Assembly (NCBI RefSeq): GCF_037975245.1
Contig: NC_092567.1
Span: 1,461,714-1,525,713 of the forward strand
Reading direction: 5' to 3'
Length of the DNA stretch: 64,000 nt
Source of the DNA: Apostichopus japonicus
Taxonomy: Eukaryota; Echinodermata; Holothuroidea; Aspidochirotida; Stichopodidae
This document shows, one piece after another, positions 39,269-52,783 of this stretch. Numbering within the stretch: the first letter of the stretch is position 1; every line of letters starts with the position of its first letter. Both the position numbers and the translations under genes were made by a program. A model generated the notes under the pieces. It saw nothing but the letters and a program-made list of their open reading frames with translations, had not been told where the DNA came from and searched no databases.

Positions 39269-42016
39269 CGACGCCTTTCCGAAAAACGGGTTAGGTATCG
39301 GCATCATCTTTCCAACTACAGACTATACCGTAAAAACAAAACGGTACCAAAAGGACTTAAAATCAAGGTCCGTGCTGGTTTACCACTTTCTGATAGCGAC
39401 AGCTTTGCCAATTGGAAAGGCATCCTTAAGAATGCTTCGCTTGAATTAATGGCTGTGCAAATAAGTATTTGTCGCAAAACAATTCACGAACTTAGCCAGC
39501 AAATTGATTCCAAAACCAGAAAACTGCAAAAAGAACTCCCCAAGAACGAGTTCGAAAGAAAGCTTGACTCCATCTCCAAAATTTGCTTGAACCTCTCACA
39601 TACCCTAGCTTCAAGACAATGTCACAAATTGAAGAGGGATAATGTCACGCAAAGAGTTAAGTCTTCTGGTGAAACCCAACTTGAAACCTCAAAAAGAACC
39701 AGGTCTCGCAGATTCCGTCGGAAAGAGATACAGACCGCATGCAACACCACCAAAAGTGCAGTCGTTACCATTGATTGCCAACTCTCGGCAGGAGAAACAA
39801 ACCTACTCTCCAAAGGTCTAAATTTTTGCCCTAAACCACGGCAAGTAAACGCTCAGAAACTTTCTCTTGACCTAAATCTGCTCTATCGACGCTTACGTCT
39901 CCGTGAATTTTTTGCCGACGAAAATGGCAATAACACCACGCAAGAAACCAACGACTTGCATTCCAAGTTTAAGCCAAAAAGCTCGTGGAATCCACCCAAG
40001 GCCCATTGTGCGCCTCTTGAATCATTTATTTCGGCCATTGAAGAGGATGTCAAAACACACACCTCCGCCCCAGACTTCCGCGACAATCTCAACAAAACTG
40101 AGAGACAGGCCATTCATGAACTGCGGAAGCGCGATGACATTGTCATCAAGCCAGCCGACAAGGGTTCTGCAATTGTCGCTATGGGCAAACAATTCTACAG
40201 AGAGGAAGCCAACAGACTACTCGGCAACCCTCAACACTACAAACTCCTGGATTCTGATCCAACTCAAGAAATCACACAAAACGTGAAAAGAGTCATTCAA
40301 AAGATAGTCTCTAACGGTTCCATTGACCGCAAGTTAGGCCAAAACCTCCTGGAAAACGACCCCAAACCTGGTCGCTTTTATTTTCTGCCTAAAATTCACA
40401 AAGAAGGCAATCCCGGGAGGCCCATAATATCGGGTAATGGCACAGCGACTGAAAAAATTTCCAAATTCGTGGATCTCCTCATCCAACCTCTCGTTTCGGC
40501 CCTACCGTCCTATGTGCAGGACACTACGGATTTCATCCGGAAAATTGGGAAAATAAAAAATCTTCCCTTATCTTCTCTGTTAGTTACTTTGGATGTGTCT
40601 TCGTTATACACAAATATCCCTAACGAAGAGGGCATTTCGGCCTGCACAAAAGCATTCAAACCGATACGTGGCAAAACCCCCACGAAGAAAGAATTGGCCG
40701 AATTAATGCAACTTATCTTGACCAACAATAATCTGGTATTTGGCAACAAACACTACCTCCAAATTCATGGCACCGCAATGGGTACCAAAATGGCACCGTC
40801 TTTTGCCAACATCTTTATGGGAAACCTCGAGAAAGAATTTTTATCTCGACAAAACTTGAAACCACACACGTGGTTACGTTACATTGACGATATCTTTATG
40901 ATATGGACCCATGGTGAGGCTAATCTAAAACTCTTCATTGATGACATAAACTCGTTTCATCACACTATCAAATTCACTGCTGATTTTTCTGGACATGGCG
41001 TTCACTTTCTGGACACCACCGTGACCCTACAAAATGGTTCACTCAAAACAGACTTGTTCAATAAACCCACGAACAAGCACAACTACCTCTTACCAAGCAG
41101 TTGCCATCCACGTCACTGTACCAGAAATATTCCGTACAGTCAAGCGTTGCGCATTCGACGCATTTGCTCCTCTGAAGTCGATTTTGATTCACGCACTAAA
41201 GAACTGTCACAACACCTCCTAAACAGACAGTATTTTCGGGGTACTATTGAAAATGCCATCAAAAAGGCTAAAAGCAAACCCCGTACCGAAACATTGACGT
41301 ACAAAACTCGTCAAACCAGTTCCAAAAGGGTACCATTGGTTACTGAATTCCACCCTGGTCTCCCACCACTGGCTAATATCATTCAGAAGAATTTTCACCT
41401 ACTTCAAGGCACCGAACGCCTGAAATCAGTATTCCCAGAATTACCTGTCATCGCTTTTAAAAGACCCAGCAACCTACGGGATATCTTAGTTCGGGCATCC
41501 TTTCGGGATGACACCCCATTAGGGGAAAGCAAAACAGAAACTACAGGATCATCGCCCTGTACACAAAATTGCAAAACGTGCTTACTTGTCGATTCGACCG
41601 GGGCCTTTCAGAGCAACCAAACCAAACGCACGTTCCAAATTCGGCACAAAATTAACTGCCTATCCAAAAATGTCATTTACCTCATCTACTGCAATATTTG
41701 TAACTTACAATACATTGGAGAGTCAAAAAACACTCTTAGAATGAGAATGACACAACATAGATCGGCGATCAAAACAAAAAAGATCTACCAACCTGTTGCA
41801 AATCACTTCAATCTCCAAAATCATTCAATTGAGAATTTGCGTGTTATTGCCATTGACCAGAACGATTCTTGGACAGATAAATCTAGGAAAGCGAAAGAAA
41901 ATTTCTGGGAACTAAACCTAAAGACCACGGCACCATTCGGTTTAAACATCAGAAACGATTTGCCGTCCCAGATAAACCAAAACCATTCCTTTACAATTAC
42001 GACGGAATCGGATTAA
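39269..42016 (+). mobile_element. Penelope-like element: reverse transcriptase + GIY-YIG endonuclease ORF
   Basis: An unbroken 915-codon frame from the end of the (TA)n tract to TAA at 42014-42016. The N-terminal part resembles the start of Penelope ORFs (YRHH..., VPKGLKIK). The reverse transcriptase follows: FYFLPKIHK, motif A LDVSSLYTNI (D at 442), motif B GTAMGTKMAPSFANIF (~501) and catalytic YIDD at 538-541. A CxxxCxxC block (PCTQNCKTC) precedes the GIY-YIG nuclease (~803-840: VIYLIYC, QYIGES, Arg and HRS). This RT plus GIY-YIG order defines Penelope-like elements. The first Met outside the repeat is at 39449, well inside the conserved start, so the copy is probably truncated by a few codons at 5' or uses a start in the TA tract. 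With no stops or frameshifts, it is a young insertion. Confidence 0.9.
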
Positions 42017-42465
<449 letters not shown>

Positions 42466-42889
42466 GCGCGGATGTTGCCATGCTTGGTGTATATGATGAA
42501 TTGTAGAATATTAGACTTCAACAAGCACAGTAAGAAAATATACAAAGCTGTATGTTCCAATATTTCGCCGGTATCCATATTAACTGGTTATTTCTTGAAC
42601 GTCAGATACCCCCTTTCACTTAATTAGACAACTACTCCATAAAGAACATCCCTATACCAACTGCTAGCACGTACAAGAAGAAACTCATCGAAAAAGTCGA
42701 AAACGTCATCAAACGATCAGATGGAAAGCTTCCTTCTTCCTAAAAACATGCGTAGATGACGAGGAGGATGTCGAAGAGGATGACGAACATCACCCAGCCT
42801 CTACGGAGAATTTCGGATTAAGAAGCAAGAAGTGCCCATCGCATATCGAATAACTGAAGCCGTTCGAGGACGACTTGCTCCGAATGATC

Positions 42890-43305
42890 GAATTACTTCA
42901 GATATTCGCGACACTTGTACAAAGGAAAATCTATTGCCGTCTGATTTCGTCAGAGTTGATTCACGTGAAATTATCCCAGATTTTTCACACTTTACCAAGT
43001 TATCTGAAAAGTTTCTTAAGCTGATCAATAAGTCTGCAAATTAACATTGCATACTTGATCCTGTTCCATCTAAAATTGTTAAATAATGTATTGATATTTT
43101 ACAACCTTTGATAACAAAAATCCTCAATTTGTCTATGGAGAATGGAGGATTTTCTCGAGTGTTGGAGGTGTGCTGTTGTCATTCCCATTTTAAAGAAACA
43201 ATGACTTTCACTTGAATTTAAGAATTATCGACCCGTGAGTAATTTGGCTTACCTGTCCAAACTGGTGGAAAGTGCTGTTATGGATCAATTTGAGCGTCAT
43301 CTTTT
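42890..43305 (+). mobile_element. LINE reverse-transcriptase relic, sense fragment
   Basis: Broken translation gives DIRDTCTKENLLPSDF, then LDPVPSKIVK, a CIDILQPLITKILNLSMENG block and finally NYRPVSNLAYLSKLVESAV. These are the pre-RT and first RT motifs of CR1/L2-like LINEs (LDPVPT..., NYRP(I/V)SNL). In-frame stops and a frameshift show it is dead. It ends abruptly at about 43305, where an inverted fragment begins. Confidence 0.75.
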
Positions 43306-43560
43306 TACTTTTCACTTTTGTCACTTTTTGCTGGCAGTAATCGCCGAAACCATCAGCCAGACTCTTGTTGTCAATGCTTGGAGGAAACAGACTTGAATCA
43401 TTTTTAGCAATAATTTGTTGATGAGGCAAAATAGCTTTCTTTGGTCACCACCACAATCCTGTAATTTACTGGTGTAATATTCCTTCTTCACACTCTGACA
43501 TGCATTGGTGGATTGATTTCTCGCTTTTTTGAAAGAAATGTTAAAATCATGACAACGGGA
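43306..43560 (-). mobile_element. LINE relic, inverted fragment
   Basis: The minus strand, from ~43550 down, gives KKEYYTSKLQDCGGDQRKLF, then LINKLL and, in another frame, DNKSLADGFGDYCQQKVTKV. This is the linker between endonuclease and RT in CR1/L2-like elements. It is the part that should come just before the sense fragment at 42890, so the element has been split and its 5' part lies inverted on the 3' side. Confidence 0.7.
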
Positions 43561-46500
43561 ATTAAGCCACCTTTTCTCAAGTTGTCTCTTAAGAATGTTT
43601 AGAGATGATGTAAACTAGGGTCTTGGGGGCTTAACTGTGATGAGTTTTGTTCTAACAGGTGCGTGTTTATCCAGAAGTGAGATTAGCGTACCGTTATAAC
43701 AACAATAAGTGACTGCAAAGCATGAGTGTTATTGTGTAAAACAGAGTTAACCAGGCCTCTTTGAATTCATCCATGTTAATACTGTTTATTGCTATTAGAA
43801 GATTTAAACTTTTCTGATTCACATGAGAGTGAATAAGTCTTAAAAAGTTCCCACACAGTTCATTTATTCGTAAAGCCGAACATCTGTGCATGTACTGACC
43901 ATTCTTGTTGAGAAACTTTGCTGATAAATAGCGGAGCATATAAACATACGGGACACCAAATAGGTAGCGCTATTAAAAAAAACAGGCCAGATACAGGCCA
44001 AACGTATACGTATTGACATTACTCGTTTTGCATTACAGTCGTGTTATGAACATAGGCGTAGGAGGCGGGGGGCCCCCTTACCAAATATCTTTGTGAAAAT
44101 TCAGGCAATATACTGAGAATTTTATCGGGCACCTACTGAAAGAAACAAAAATTGCAAAATGTTTTTCAAAGGTTAAACTTATATTAATATTATCATTATT
44201 GTTGTAACGACTTTCCCAAAAGTTATAACCAATATGGAAGAGAAATAACACGGCATATGATTGTATGTAAGTTGCATGCGATGTAATAACCGATGTATGC
44301 CTATATGATATGCACTTTTCTTGTGACATACAGAGTAAAGAATTATTTTAAATCTTTTTGCTAGTCACTAGTCATGTCGGAGAGGAGAGAGAAAAAGAGG
44401 GTGTGTGTGGGGTGGGGGGGGGGGTTGTAATATCAGGTTGGGTGCACTGACCTGTTAGAACGCATTCATCAATATTTAATGTAATGTGATATTTCGTAGT
44501 CTAACAAACAGTTTTCTAATCATATGCTTGATATCTGTTATACTTCTTCAAAGTACGTTAAACCTTTGATTTACAAATTGTTAATGACCTCCGCAGAATA
44601 TTACTTCACACAAGCATCAGAACATCCATAGACGACAACCAACACCAACCCTGTTGCCCTTTCTAACTTTGTAAGTGCACTATAAACATACACAGAAAAA
44701 TATATAAATAACCCCTACCAACATTCTTTAACGTGTTTATTAAAAATTCTACGGTCGAACCAGATAAAGTGTAGTACGACAAAATACAATTAAAAATGGC
44801 GACGACATATTTATACTGATTGCAAAACTGACATTAAATGAGTTCCATATAATGCATATTGGTATACATTGCTGATATACAAACTCACGGTGGAGGAGAT
44901 GAAAGGTGTAGAACGAAATTTGCACTGCCGACGGCGAAATATTTTAAATTCCCTTCCCTATTCCTTTTAACGTACCTCTATTCCTACATATACATAGTAT
45001 TAGTCTCAGGTTTCTGTGATTTCTCAATAGATCGTTTCACACATGTGAGGGTTTGATAATAATGGGTGGAACGACGTATATTTCTGTGGATGAGTTTCAT
45101 GCCACCACACCATGAGAAAGAAAGATCGAATTCACAAAAATCTTATTATAAAATACCTAAATATAGAACATATATATGCGGCTCAACCTAGACAGTCGAA
45201 ACTTCTTCATTATTATTTACAAATTTGCAGAAAATAGCACCATTCTGCATTCTAGCAGCCTGCATTTTAACAAAAAAATTCTCAAAGGGTGTACGGTTAA
45301 CATGATAAACTGACTCTTTTGTTTAAATTTTGATAGCTTGCATATTCATTCGAAATGGTTGTCCTTTTTTCATGCTTTGGTTAGGGAGGGCAGGCTGGTA
45401 ACCTTAGCCAGGCTTGGGCAAAGGGAGCCTTGCCCTTCCACCCATCCCATGCAGTCTTCTGTGCCCCCATCATGGGTACAAAATCTCACAGGCTGCAGGA
45501 AACGGGTATGGTGACCCTCTTTAAAATTGTCGTTGCCCCTCCTTTAATTATTTTCGCCCTCCAATTCCAAACTTTATCAAATAAACACATTTCTCAAATG
45601 TCTTGAAAACTCTTTCAATTTTCTTGATTTTACACCGACAGTAAAGCAGGCTATACAATCTTGAACACCAAAGCATAATGCTTTTTATATGAACGTACAA
45701 GAAAAAGTCACCGATATTAGTATTTCAAGCCAAGTTTTCCCATTTTGGTGGTATGGGCATCATTAGCTATTTCAACTATGGTAACTGGCTGACACATTTG
45801 AACTTTCCCCACAGTTGGAAATAACGACTCGAGTCCCTAGTTGATTATACCAAACATTTATTCTACCATGTGATCTTGCTTCACCCATGTCCTTTCTCAT
45901 TGTAAGGAAATAATTATTTACTAAAGCATAAAAGAGTACCCCCATTTAATGCAAATTTGTGGAAGATATTTCAGATATCTTTTTTCTTTCCGCCTATAAA
46001 AATGTAGGACTCTTGTTGCTGATAAATTTTGTAGGCAGTTTCAATCGTGAAATTTGAAGGTAATTTTCGTAAAGCTTATTCAATTTTATCCACAGAAAGA
46101 AAGGATCAGAATTCATACTATCATCATATACTATCAATTTCGTGTTTGCACCGGTGACTTCTAATTGAATGTTATTTCCACAGGGCTCTCGTCGCATTAC
46201 TAGCTTGAAACCAGTAAAATGTGAATATCATATGTTGCAATACACTTACATATACTTACAAAAGTAGCAAGCGTTATTTTCAGGGCGCATGCGCTAGTAT
46301 AATAGTAACCTCTTTCGTATAGGCCTAGTGACTTCCGATCAGTAGCGGCACCAGCCAAGGCAATCTGCGGGTGGGGCACTGCTAGAAGTCAAGGCATAGT
46401 TTTTGGGGCTGGGCAAAAATGTAACACTGACATGAGGGGGGGGGGTGGACTAAAAGAAGGAGGGGTTTATTTTCCCCTTTGTGAGTTTTTCTACATATAA

Positions 46501-46640
46501 AGTTACTTAGACGCAAAATGGTGCTATCATTTGACAGTTTTGCACCTTAATGCATTGCATGGGAAGCTGCTTCCAATACAAACGATACGCCTAGTTCGAT
46601 ATCTTTTGGATAAGTAGCAGTTCTGATTAGTGGGCAACTG

Positions 46641-46681
46641 GGGCAAGTGGAAATCTGGGGGGAAATTTCCACCGCTTGCCC
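46641..46681. repeat. Inverted repeat (hairpin)
   Basis: GGGCAAGTGGAAAT at 46641-46654 faces AAATTTCCACCGCTTGCCC at about 46663-46681. The arms pair except for a 2-3 base bulge, with a short G-rich loop. It sits just left of the first foldback array. Confidence 0.75.
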
Positions 46682-46699
46682 AATAGCCGGGTATCGCCA

Positions 46700-47050
46700 C
46701 CACTGCTTCCTATGGCGGGCCATCTGTCTCACGTCGTGGGAATCGACATATACAGATTAAACTTGACATATACCAATTTCTTTCGACTTATAGTACCAGT
46801 GTCTAGAAGCTTAAATTGACATCTACAGATTTGAATTGACATATCATCGATTTAAACTGGTAAAGTTGATTTCAATTGACTTATACCAGTTTAATTCAAC
46901 ATATCATCGATTTAAATCGACTTATACCAATTTAAATTAGATGGTATGTTAAAAGAATCGGTATATGTCAATTGAAATCGACATCTACTACTTTAAGTCG
47001 ATGATTTGTCGGAATAAATCGGTAGAAGTCAATTTTAGTTGCTAGAATGC
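46700..47050. repeat. Foldback palindromic array, copy A
   Basis: It starts with CTATGGCGGGCCATCTGTCTCA. Irregular ~20-bp units of the type ATCGACATATACCAGTTTAA follow, alternating with near reverse complements such as AATCGGTATATGTCAATT and with ATCGATGATATGTCG-like units. Outer blocks mirror each other: GTCTAGAAGCTTAAATTGAC on the left against GTCAATTTTAGTTGCTAGAA on the right. This fits a foldback or MITE-like element. Confidence 0.75.
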
Positions 47051-47531
47051 ACATTAATCAAAATATCGCTGATGATAACACCTTTATCGTTGTATAATCA
47101 ATTCCTGGGGTATCGATGCCTACTTTATCGGCACTTCACTCTCGAGAGATATTTGATGTAAACAAGCACTCAATATTTTCAAACCGCACACAAGTGACTC
47201 CACACAAATAAGCATGAACGTGTCCGAAGTAATTATTAGTAATTGATTTCCGTTCTACAATCAGCTTGTCGTCGCTCAAGGTAATAATCCGGCAAAATGA
47301 AAACGATGCATTTGTAATTAACACTCACTGATTGTATCGTCTTATACTGTAATGTGCATGACACAGAAAGCGAAGTACTAATAACAACCAGCAGAAAGTA
47401 TAGACCTACATACGCCATGAATTAGAAAATGTCAGAAAAGAACGCGGAATGGAGCTTGTTTGAATAGAATGTGCGTTGTATAAACACAACATAAAACAAT
47501 GGACGGATTCGATTAGTGTGCTGCACGATTT

Positions 47532-47535
<4 letters not shown>

Positions 47536-47601
<66 letters not shown>
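47536..47601. repeat. (TA)n microsatellite
   Basis: An alternating TA run of about 66 bases. Confidence 0.95.
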
Positions 47602-47605
<4 letters not shown>

Positions 47606-49319
47606 CCATTTTCTACGTTATACAGTCGTAAGACTGAGTGCCGCGACCGTGTCCAGCTTATATAGAACTTGCATGGTGGTAAGACATAATAAGACAATGA
47701 CTCTAACATCTGAAGAGAATGCATTTCGTTTAAAATAGAAGAGGTTTTCATTAGGCTGCACGGAGGGTGGGCGAACAGGAAGAACGTTGAGAGGTGGACG
47801 AGCCTTTCCTTAAGTGGCCCAGCTATTCAGTTGGTAACTGTATCAGTTATTTGCTACTCACTCCATTCTGGCTCATTTACAGGCCCTCGGCCTCTACAAC
47901 TATGACACCCATCCCTCTATCTGGAGCTAGTTCTCTGACATGTATGTATACACATTTGTACACATCGTAGTGCTGCGTCACTAGGTTGACTACAGATCCC
48001 CAGCGGTTCCCAAAAGGTAGTCAAACCTTCATAGATTTGAAAAAGTTTCCCAAGTAACTTGTTATCCCTAACTGATCATCCACATTATAAATATGGTACT
48101 TGCCAAAAAAGTGGAGGGTTGGGAGGGGTGTTTATATTCAATCCGTATGATAATGAGGTTAAGTATTTAAGTTTTGTGGCATCGTAATGTGTCATGGCAA
48201 GCTATTAACGGATAGGAATACAACCAAATATTTGATCACTCAGTTCCCTTATGTTGTGTATATCAATTTGCTGTTCCTTTTTTTGTTGTGTACTGCCCGG
48301 GCATTTACAGCCAAAAATTATGCAAGTTTCCTTGAAAAGGTTGGTAAACTAAATGTAGGATATAAGCTGCCTCCTTATGAGTTAGAACATCTTTTCCAAA
48401 GTGATATAAACGACGGACAGAAGTTATACGCTACTGAAATAAACTATGTTTGTATGTATGTGTGTTTGTGTGTATGTGTGTATGTTTGTATGTATGTTTG
48501 TGTGAACGCTCGCGTACACGTACTTCAAGTCCGCGTGCGTTTTGAAGAATAATCCTTCTTTCGGGGTCTCCGCAATCCCTCTTGCGTTGTTGATAAATGT
48601 AATGTGAACGGTCGCGGACTTATGGTGACCTGAGATTTCCGACTAAGTTATAATATCCGCTCTATCCAGTTGTAATTTGGCTGGTATTTTTCAACGTGCA
48701 GTAGGCGTAAGGTATACCTACGTTGTGTTTGTTCAAATGTCAGGCCGGGCCTTTCTTAACAGAAACACTACCTAACGACGCTATACGTAAACACATTTTA
48801 TTTTTCTTCGCACCAATTCGACCAACACTGCATAAAAGTCACCGTTAAGTTCGTGAGACTAGAACAAACTGAATGACAGTCCACTTAAATCTAATAAACT
48901 ATAATTCATTGTACGCCAAACTCACAGGTTTTTGAAGAGGCCAAAAAAAAACGGTAATTTATGATTACTTCGAAACGGATGATTTTGGACTCGGTTGCTA
49001 CGGCAGTACTAAAAGGCTAGAACCCTTACGTATGGCCTAGCATATAATGACGTTACATTAGCCTACGCATATACCTTTCTAGGTGTTAAGACCTAATATT
49101 AAATGCCTTCGATGTTGGATTAGCCTCAAATACGACATCAGCAGTAAAACAGTGACTAGCAAGATCGTTCGCTCATCCATTTGAAATGTTTGTAAGAAAT
49201 TTGAATCAGGGTTAACGTGTAATGAATATAGTAAAACGGATTGGTTTGAAATTTGAATACAGCATATTGTTTACGTTTATGCGCAGTGGTGTATGCAGTG
49301 GAACCTACCAAAATAGTAC

Positions 49320-49885
49320 AGCACTATGGCGGGCAATCAGTCTCAAATTGTGAGAAATCGACTTATACTGATTTAAATCGACATATACCAATTTCCTTCG
49401 ACTTATACTAGTTTCCAGCAGCTTAAATTGACTTCTACCGATTTAAATCGACATATACCAGTTTAACTCTACATATAATCGATCTAAATCGACATACCGA
49501 CATATCATCGATTTAAATCGACATATACAATTTAAATCGATGATAAGTAAAATAATTCGGTATATGTCAATTTAAATCGACATATACCAGGTTAAAACGA
49601 TGATATGTCGAATTAAATCGGTATATGTCAATTTAAATAGACATATACCAATTTAATTCGACTTATACCAGTTTAAATCGACATATTAAATCGACATATA
49701 CCAATTTAAAACGATGATATGTAAAATAAGTCGGTATATGTCAATTTAAATCGACATCTACTAGTTTAAATCGATGATATGTCGAATTAAATCGGTAGAA
49801 GTCAATTGCCTTGGACTTATACCAGTGTCTAGCAACTCAAATTGACATATACTTATTTGAATCGACATATCATCGATATAGCTCA
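49320..49885. repeat. Foldback palindromic array, copy B
   Basis: It opens with CTATGGCGGGCAATCAGTCT, as copy A does (CTATGGCGGGCCATCTGTCT). It contains more units of the same kind: ATCGACATATACC in one sense, GGTATATGTCAATTTAAA in the other, and ATCGATGATATGTCG centres. The left GACTTCTACCGATTTAA mirrors the right TTAAATCGGTAGAAGTC exactly. Copy B is ~565 bp against ~350 bp for A, so internal unit number varies. Confidence 0.75.
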
Positions 49886-50078
49886 TTAACATATTCCAAT
49901 TCCGATTTTGGTGATGATTGACATGTGAAGATACATCACGTGCAGTCACCTGACAAGGCGGGCGAATAATTAAATAGTTCCAAATTTACCAAGCTAGCAA
50001 GGGTGTTCATCATGATTATGTCAATGGTAATCAGGGGCGTATCCAGGATTTTTTAATCGTGGGGGGGGGGGGGCGAAT

Positions 50079-50112
50079 TACTATCTAAGCGGAGCGCCAC
50101 CATCGGTTGGCG
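50079..50112 (+). repeat. 34-bp perfect direct repeat, copy 1, in G-rich element
   Basis: A 34-base block beginning TACTATCTAAGCGGAGCGCC is repeated exactly at 50970-51003. Both copies follow a poly-G run, and weaker similarity continues for ~100 bp. To the left (50037-50050) is GGGGCGTATCCAGG, whose near reverse complement CCTGGATACGCGCC is at about 52793-52806. I read it as part of a dispersed mobile repeat. Confidence 0.8.
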
Positions 50113-50969
50113 CGCAGCGTAGAAGATAATTTCTGGTTTTGATACCCCCAGATCACCGGAAATGGCACTTCTCGGGCTTGAAATGACCAACCAGATGTAC
50201 ACTTCTGCCTGAGAACCAAGAATTTCCCAATAGTTTTTTTTTTCATCCATAACCTTTTTGAAGATGTCACCAGTCACACATCATGTTCGACCTCACCGCA
50301 TCTCCTGTGGATCATTGCTTTTTGTAGGTGATTCTACGTCGCGGCCCGCAATACCCGTAAGCCCCACTTTTCAAGGTTTTAAGCCCATTATTTGTTCAGA
50401 ATTTGAAAATTCACAAATTCTCGTGAATAAATTCACTTCAAAACATACCCATAATGTTGCACACAATTTCATCTACGGACAACCAATACAGGAAAACCTT
50501 CAACCCCTAACAGACCGGTCAAAATTGCATGGAGGGAATAATGATGAAGAATTGTGGTCAGGGAATTTTCGAAAATTCAGACACAGTTAATTTATTGGTG
50601 TACATCTCTTATAACGGCTACTATAAAACTTCGTTGAAGGAAATGAAAAAATACCAGATATTTCCGAGACCAAACACTACACATATCTACAGTTGGAGGC
50701 TGTTCATCCCGGAGCGCCATTTTCATGCTCACTGATATGATGTGATATCTGCTGTTTGCTTTAAAAATTCGAATAGTTGAAAGGAGACTGAAATAAGTAA
50801 CTATTATCCGTTTATTGTGTAATGCTCCACCTGGGTGTAACGATGAGCCTGGCGGTCTCCTGGCCCAAAGGGGCCCCTATCAGGAGGTCTAAGCAAGGGC
50901 GTCCTCAGAAATGTTTACAGGGGGGGGGGGGGTCAGTAGGTCATAAAGGTGTAACACACTACTTGAGTA

Positions 50970-51003
50970 TACTATCTAAGCGGAGCGCCACCATCGGTTG
51001 GCG
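50970..51003 (+). repeat. 34-bp perfect direct repeat, copy 2
   Basis: Identical to 50079-50112, again downstream of a poly-G run (50920-50932). The following ~70 bp match the first copy loosely (CCTAGATCGTCGGAAAAG against CCAGATCACCGGAAATGG). Confidence 0.8.
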
Positions 51004-52403
51004 AGGAGCGCACGACGATTTCTTTGCCAAAAAATACTCCTAGATCGTCGGAAAAGACACTTCCCGTTCAAGTTGCATTTACACATCGGTTATTTTGAGA
51101 TCTCATGTCTTAGGATTTTGACTTTCAATAATTTCAGTAATGCATTATGGGTCCGTATGCAGTGAACATAACTAGAGAACTGACGATTGGGGGAAATCAT
51201 TGAAATGTCAAATGCTTAACTTTTTTTTTTAATTTGTGATTTTCCAGGGGGAGTGGGCAAGTGGCCCCTGATACTGTATGGAGTATAATGGAGACTACTG
51301 TACAAATACAGTAATCAAACCTTAGTAAAAAAATAATTTCGGCTGAAACTTTGTCTCCATCTAAGCCTAATTTCCTGTGCTTTTTTACTTACCAGATACA
51401 CCGAAGTCATCTTTATTCTTACCTTTTGTATTATAATTATATGCAAGCCCTGCCTTCTTTTTCAAATGAATGCAGTTTCAAGTCTGTTGGGTGGTGGGTT
51501 ATTGTTTTAGAATTTTTCAAAAAATCATGTCTCGATGTTGTACTCAGTACAAAATTGGCTGGAATTGGGTTTTAAATAATATACTTCGTTTTCGATTATA
51601 ATAATAAATAACATAACTAGCTCGACACATACATTAATACCCAAAGAGCCCGTGATCATGATGACCGTATTCCGTATCACGTGAAAATATGTATATTGTC
51701 TTGTTCAGTCTTTGCATGAGTTTTTCTTCCCAGTAAAACGGGCCCTGCCTATCCAAGAGGTATACCCTTTTTCCGTGCATCAGTATAGCGGGGGCACCCT
51801 TTTGGTCGGGGCCACCTGGTTAGCACGGTCTGAGCCCATAGGAGTTACGCTACTTTGCCCCACAATCTTTTCATTTCGAAAGACGCACAGTTTCAAGTTC
51901 ATTACACACTGAAGGCTTCGATTCTCTATCTGCCTTCAGTTAAAGGAAGATCTTGGGATTTTCATCCCTATCGCTAGATATTGCTAGATATCCATACAGT
52001 ACAGTGCCCTTGGGATTTCTTGGATTTTTCGGGGCCTGATCTTGGGAAATTGCAAAGTCGGAAGTGGTCACACTCTATGTAGGTCAGTGCACGACCTCTA
52101 GACGTCACTAATATACCCGATCACTTGTTATCGATGAAGTGGTGTGTTGTCGGATTTTGTCAAGGTCTTGGTACTACGGGCGAAGGTCATTAATTAATTA
52201 GTTTCGTAACTCATCGGGAAGCGATTAGAGGTGTGGGCGTAAGTTTATGGGCGAGCGTTTCCATGCAGATGGGAACAATCTCAAGAAGTGATGGGTTCGT
52301 CATGTTCCCCGACGACTCGGTCGAGTTCGAGACCAGCCACAGTTGGTTTCATAGAACAATTTAAGGCGTCCATACACACACACTCGTTATCATATTTAGT
52401 ACC

Positions 52404-52405
<2 letters not shown>

Positions 52406-52455
<50 letters not shown>
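52406..52455. repeat. (TA)n microsatellite
   Basis: An alternating TA run of about 50 bases. A GGTCGAGTTCGAGACCAG block, resembling a Pol III B box, is ~80 bases to its left, so this may be the tail of a degraded SINE. Confidence 0.85.
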
Positions 52456-52457
<2 letters not shown>

Positions 52458-52640
52458 TATCTACATTAGTGAGAGAGGAAAAATGGAAATGTCAAAAATG
52501 GAGTTGGTCGGTGTAAGGGGAAGGGTGAGGCGCACACCCCTCTGTAATCCTCGATCCATCACTGACCGTGTGTATATAATAGTGATCAGCGCTGTAATTA
52601 TGACTGTTCCTCTTATCTTCCTGGTATCTTGGCGTTTATC

Positions 52641-52783
52641 TTCTACTCCCTCCTTTTCTCCTTTTTCTCTCTTTCTTCTTTTTCTTTTCCCTTCCTTCCT
52701 CTCCTTCCTCCTCTTTTTTCTCCCTCTTTTTTCCTTCTCTTTTTTTCTCTCCTCTTTTTCTTACCCGGGGGGCGCGCGCCCCC
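52641..52783. repeat. Long pyrimidine tract followed by a GC palindrome
   Basis: From ~52641 to 52765 the plus strand is almost only C and T (a few purines). It is followed at 52768-52783 by the perfect palindrome GGGGGCGCGCGCCCCC. Such tracts can form triplex (H-)DNA and the palindrome can form Z-DNA or a cruciform; this is inferred from composition only. Confidence 0.8.

Noticed and set aside
48187-48552. 121-aa open frame with a hydrophobic segment and a possible hAT-like block
   Set aside because: Its C-terminal third is a (TGTATG)n simple repeat and the similarity is too weak to call a transposase.
46740-49880. CRISPR-like array of short repeats
   Set aside because: The units are irregular, occur in both orientations, have no unique spacers, and the genome is eukaryotic.
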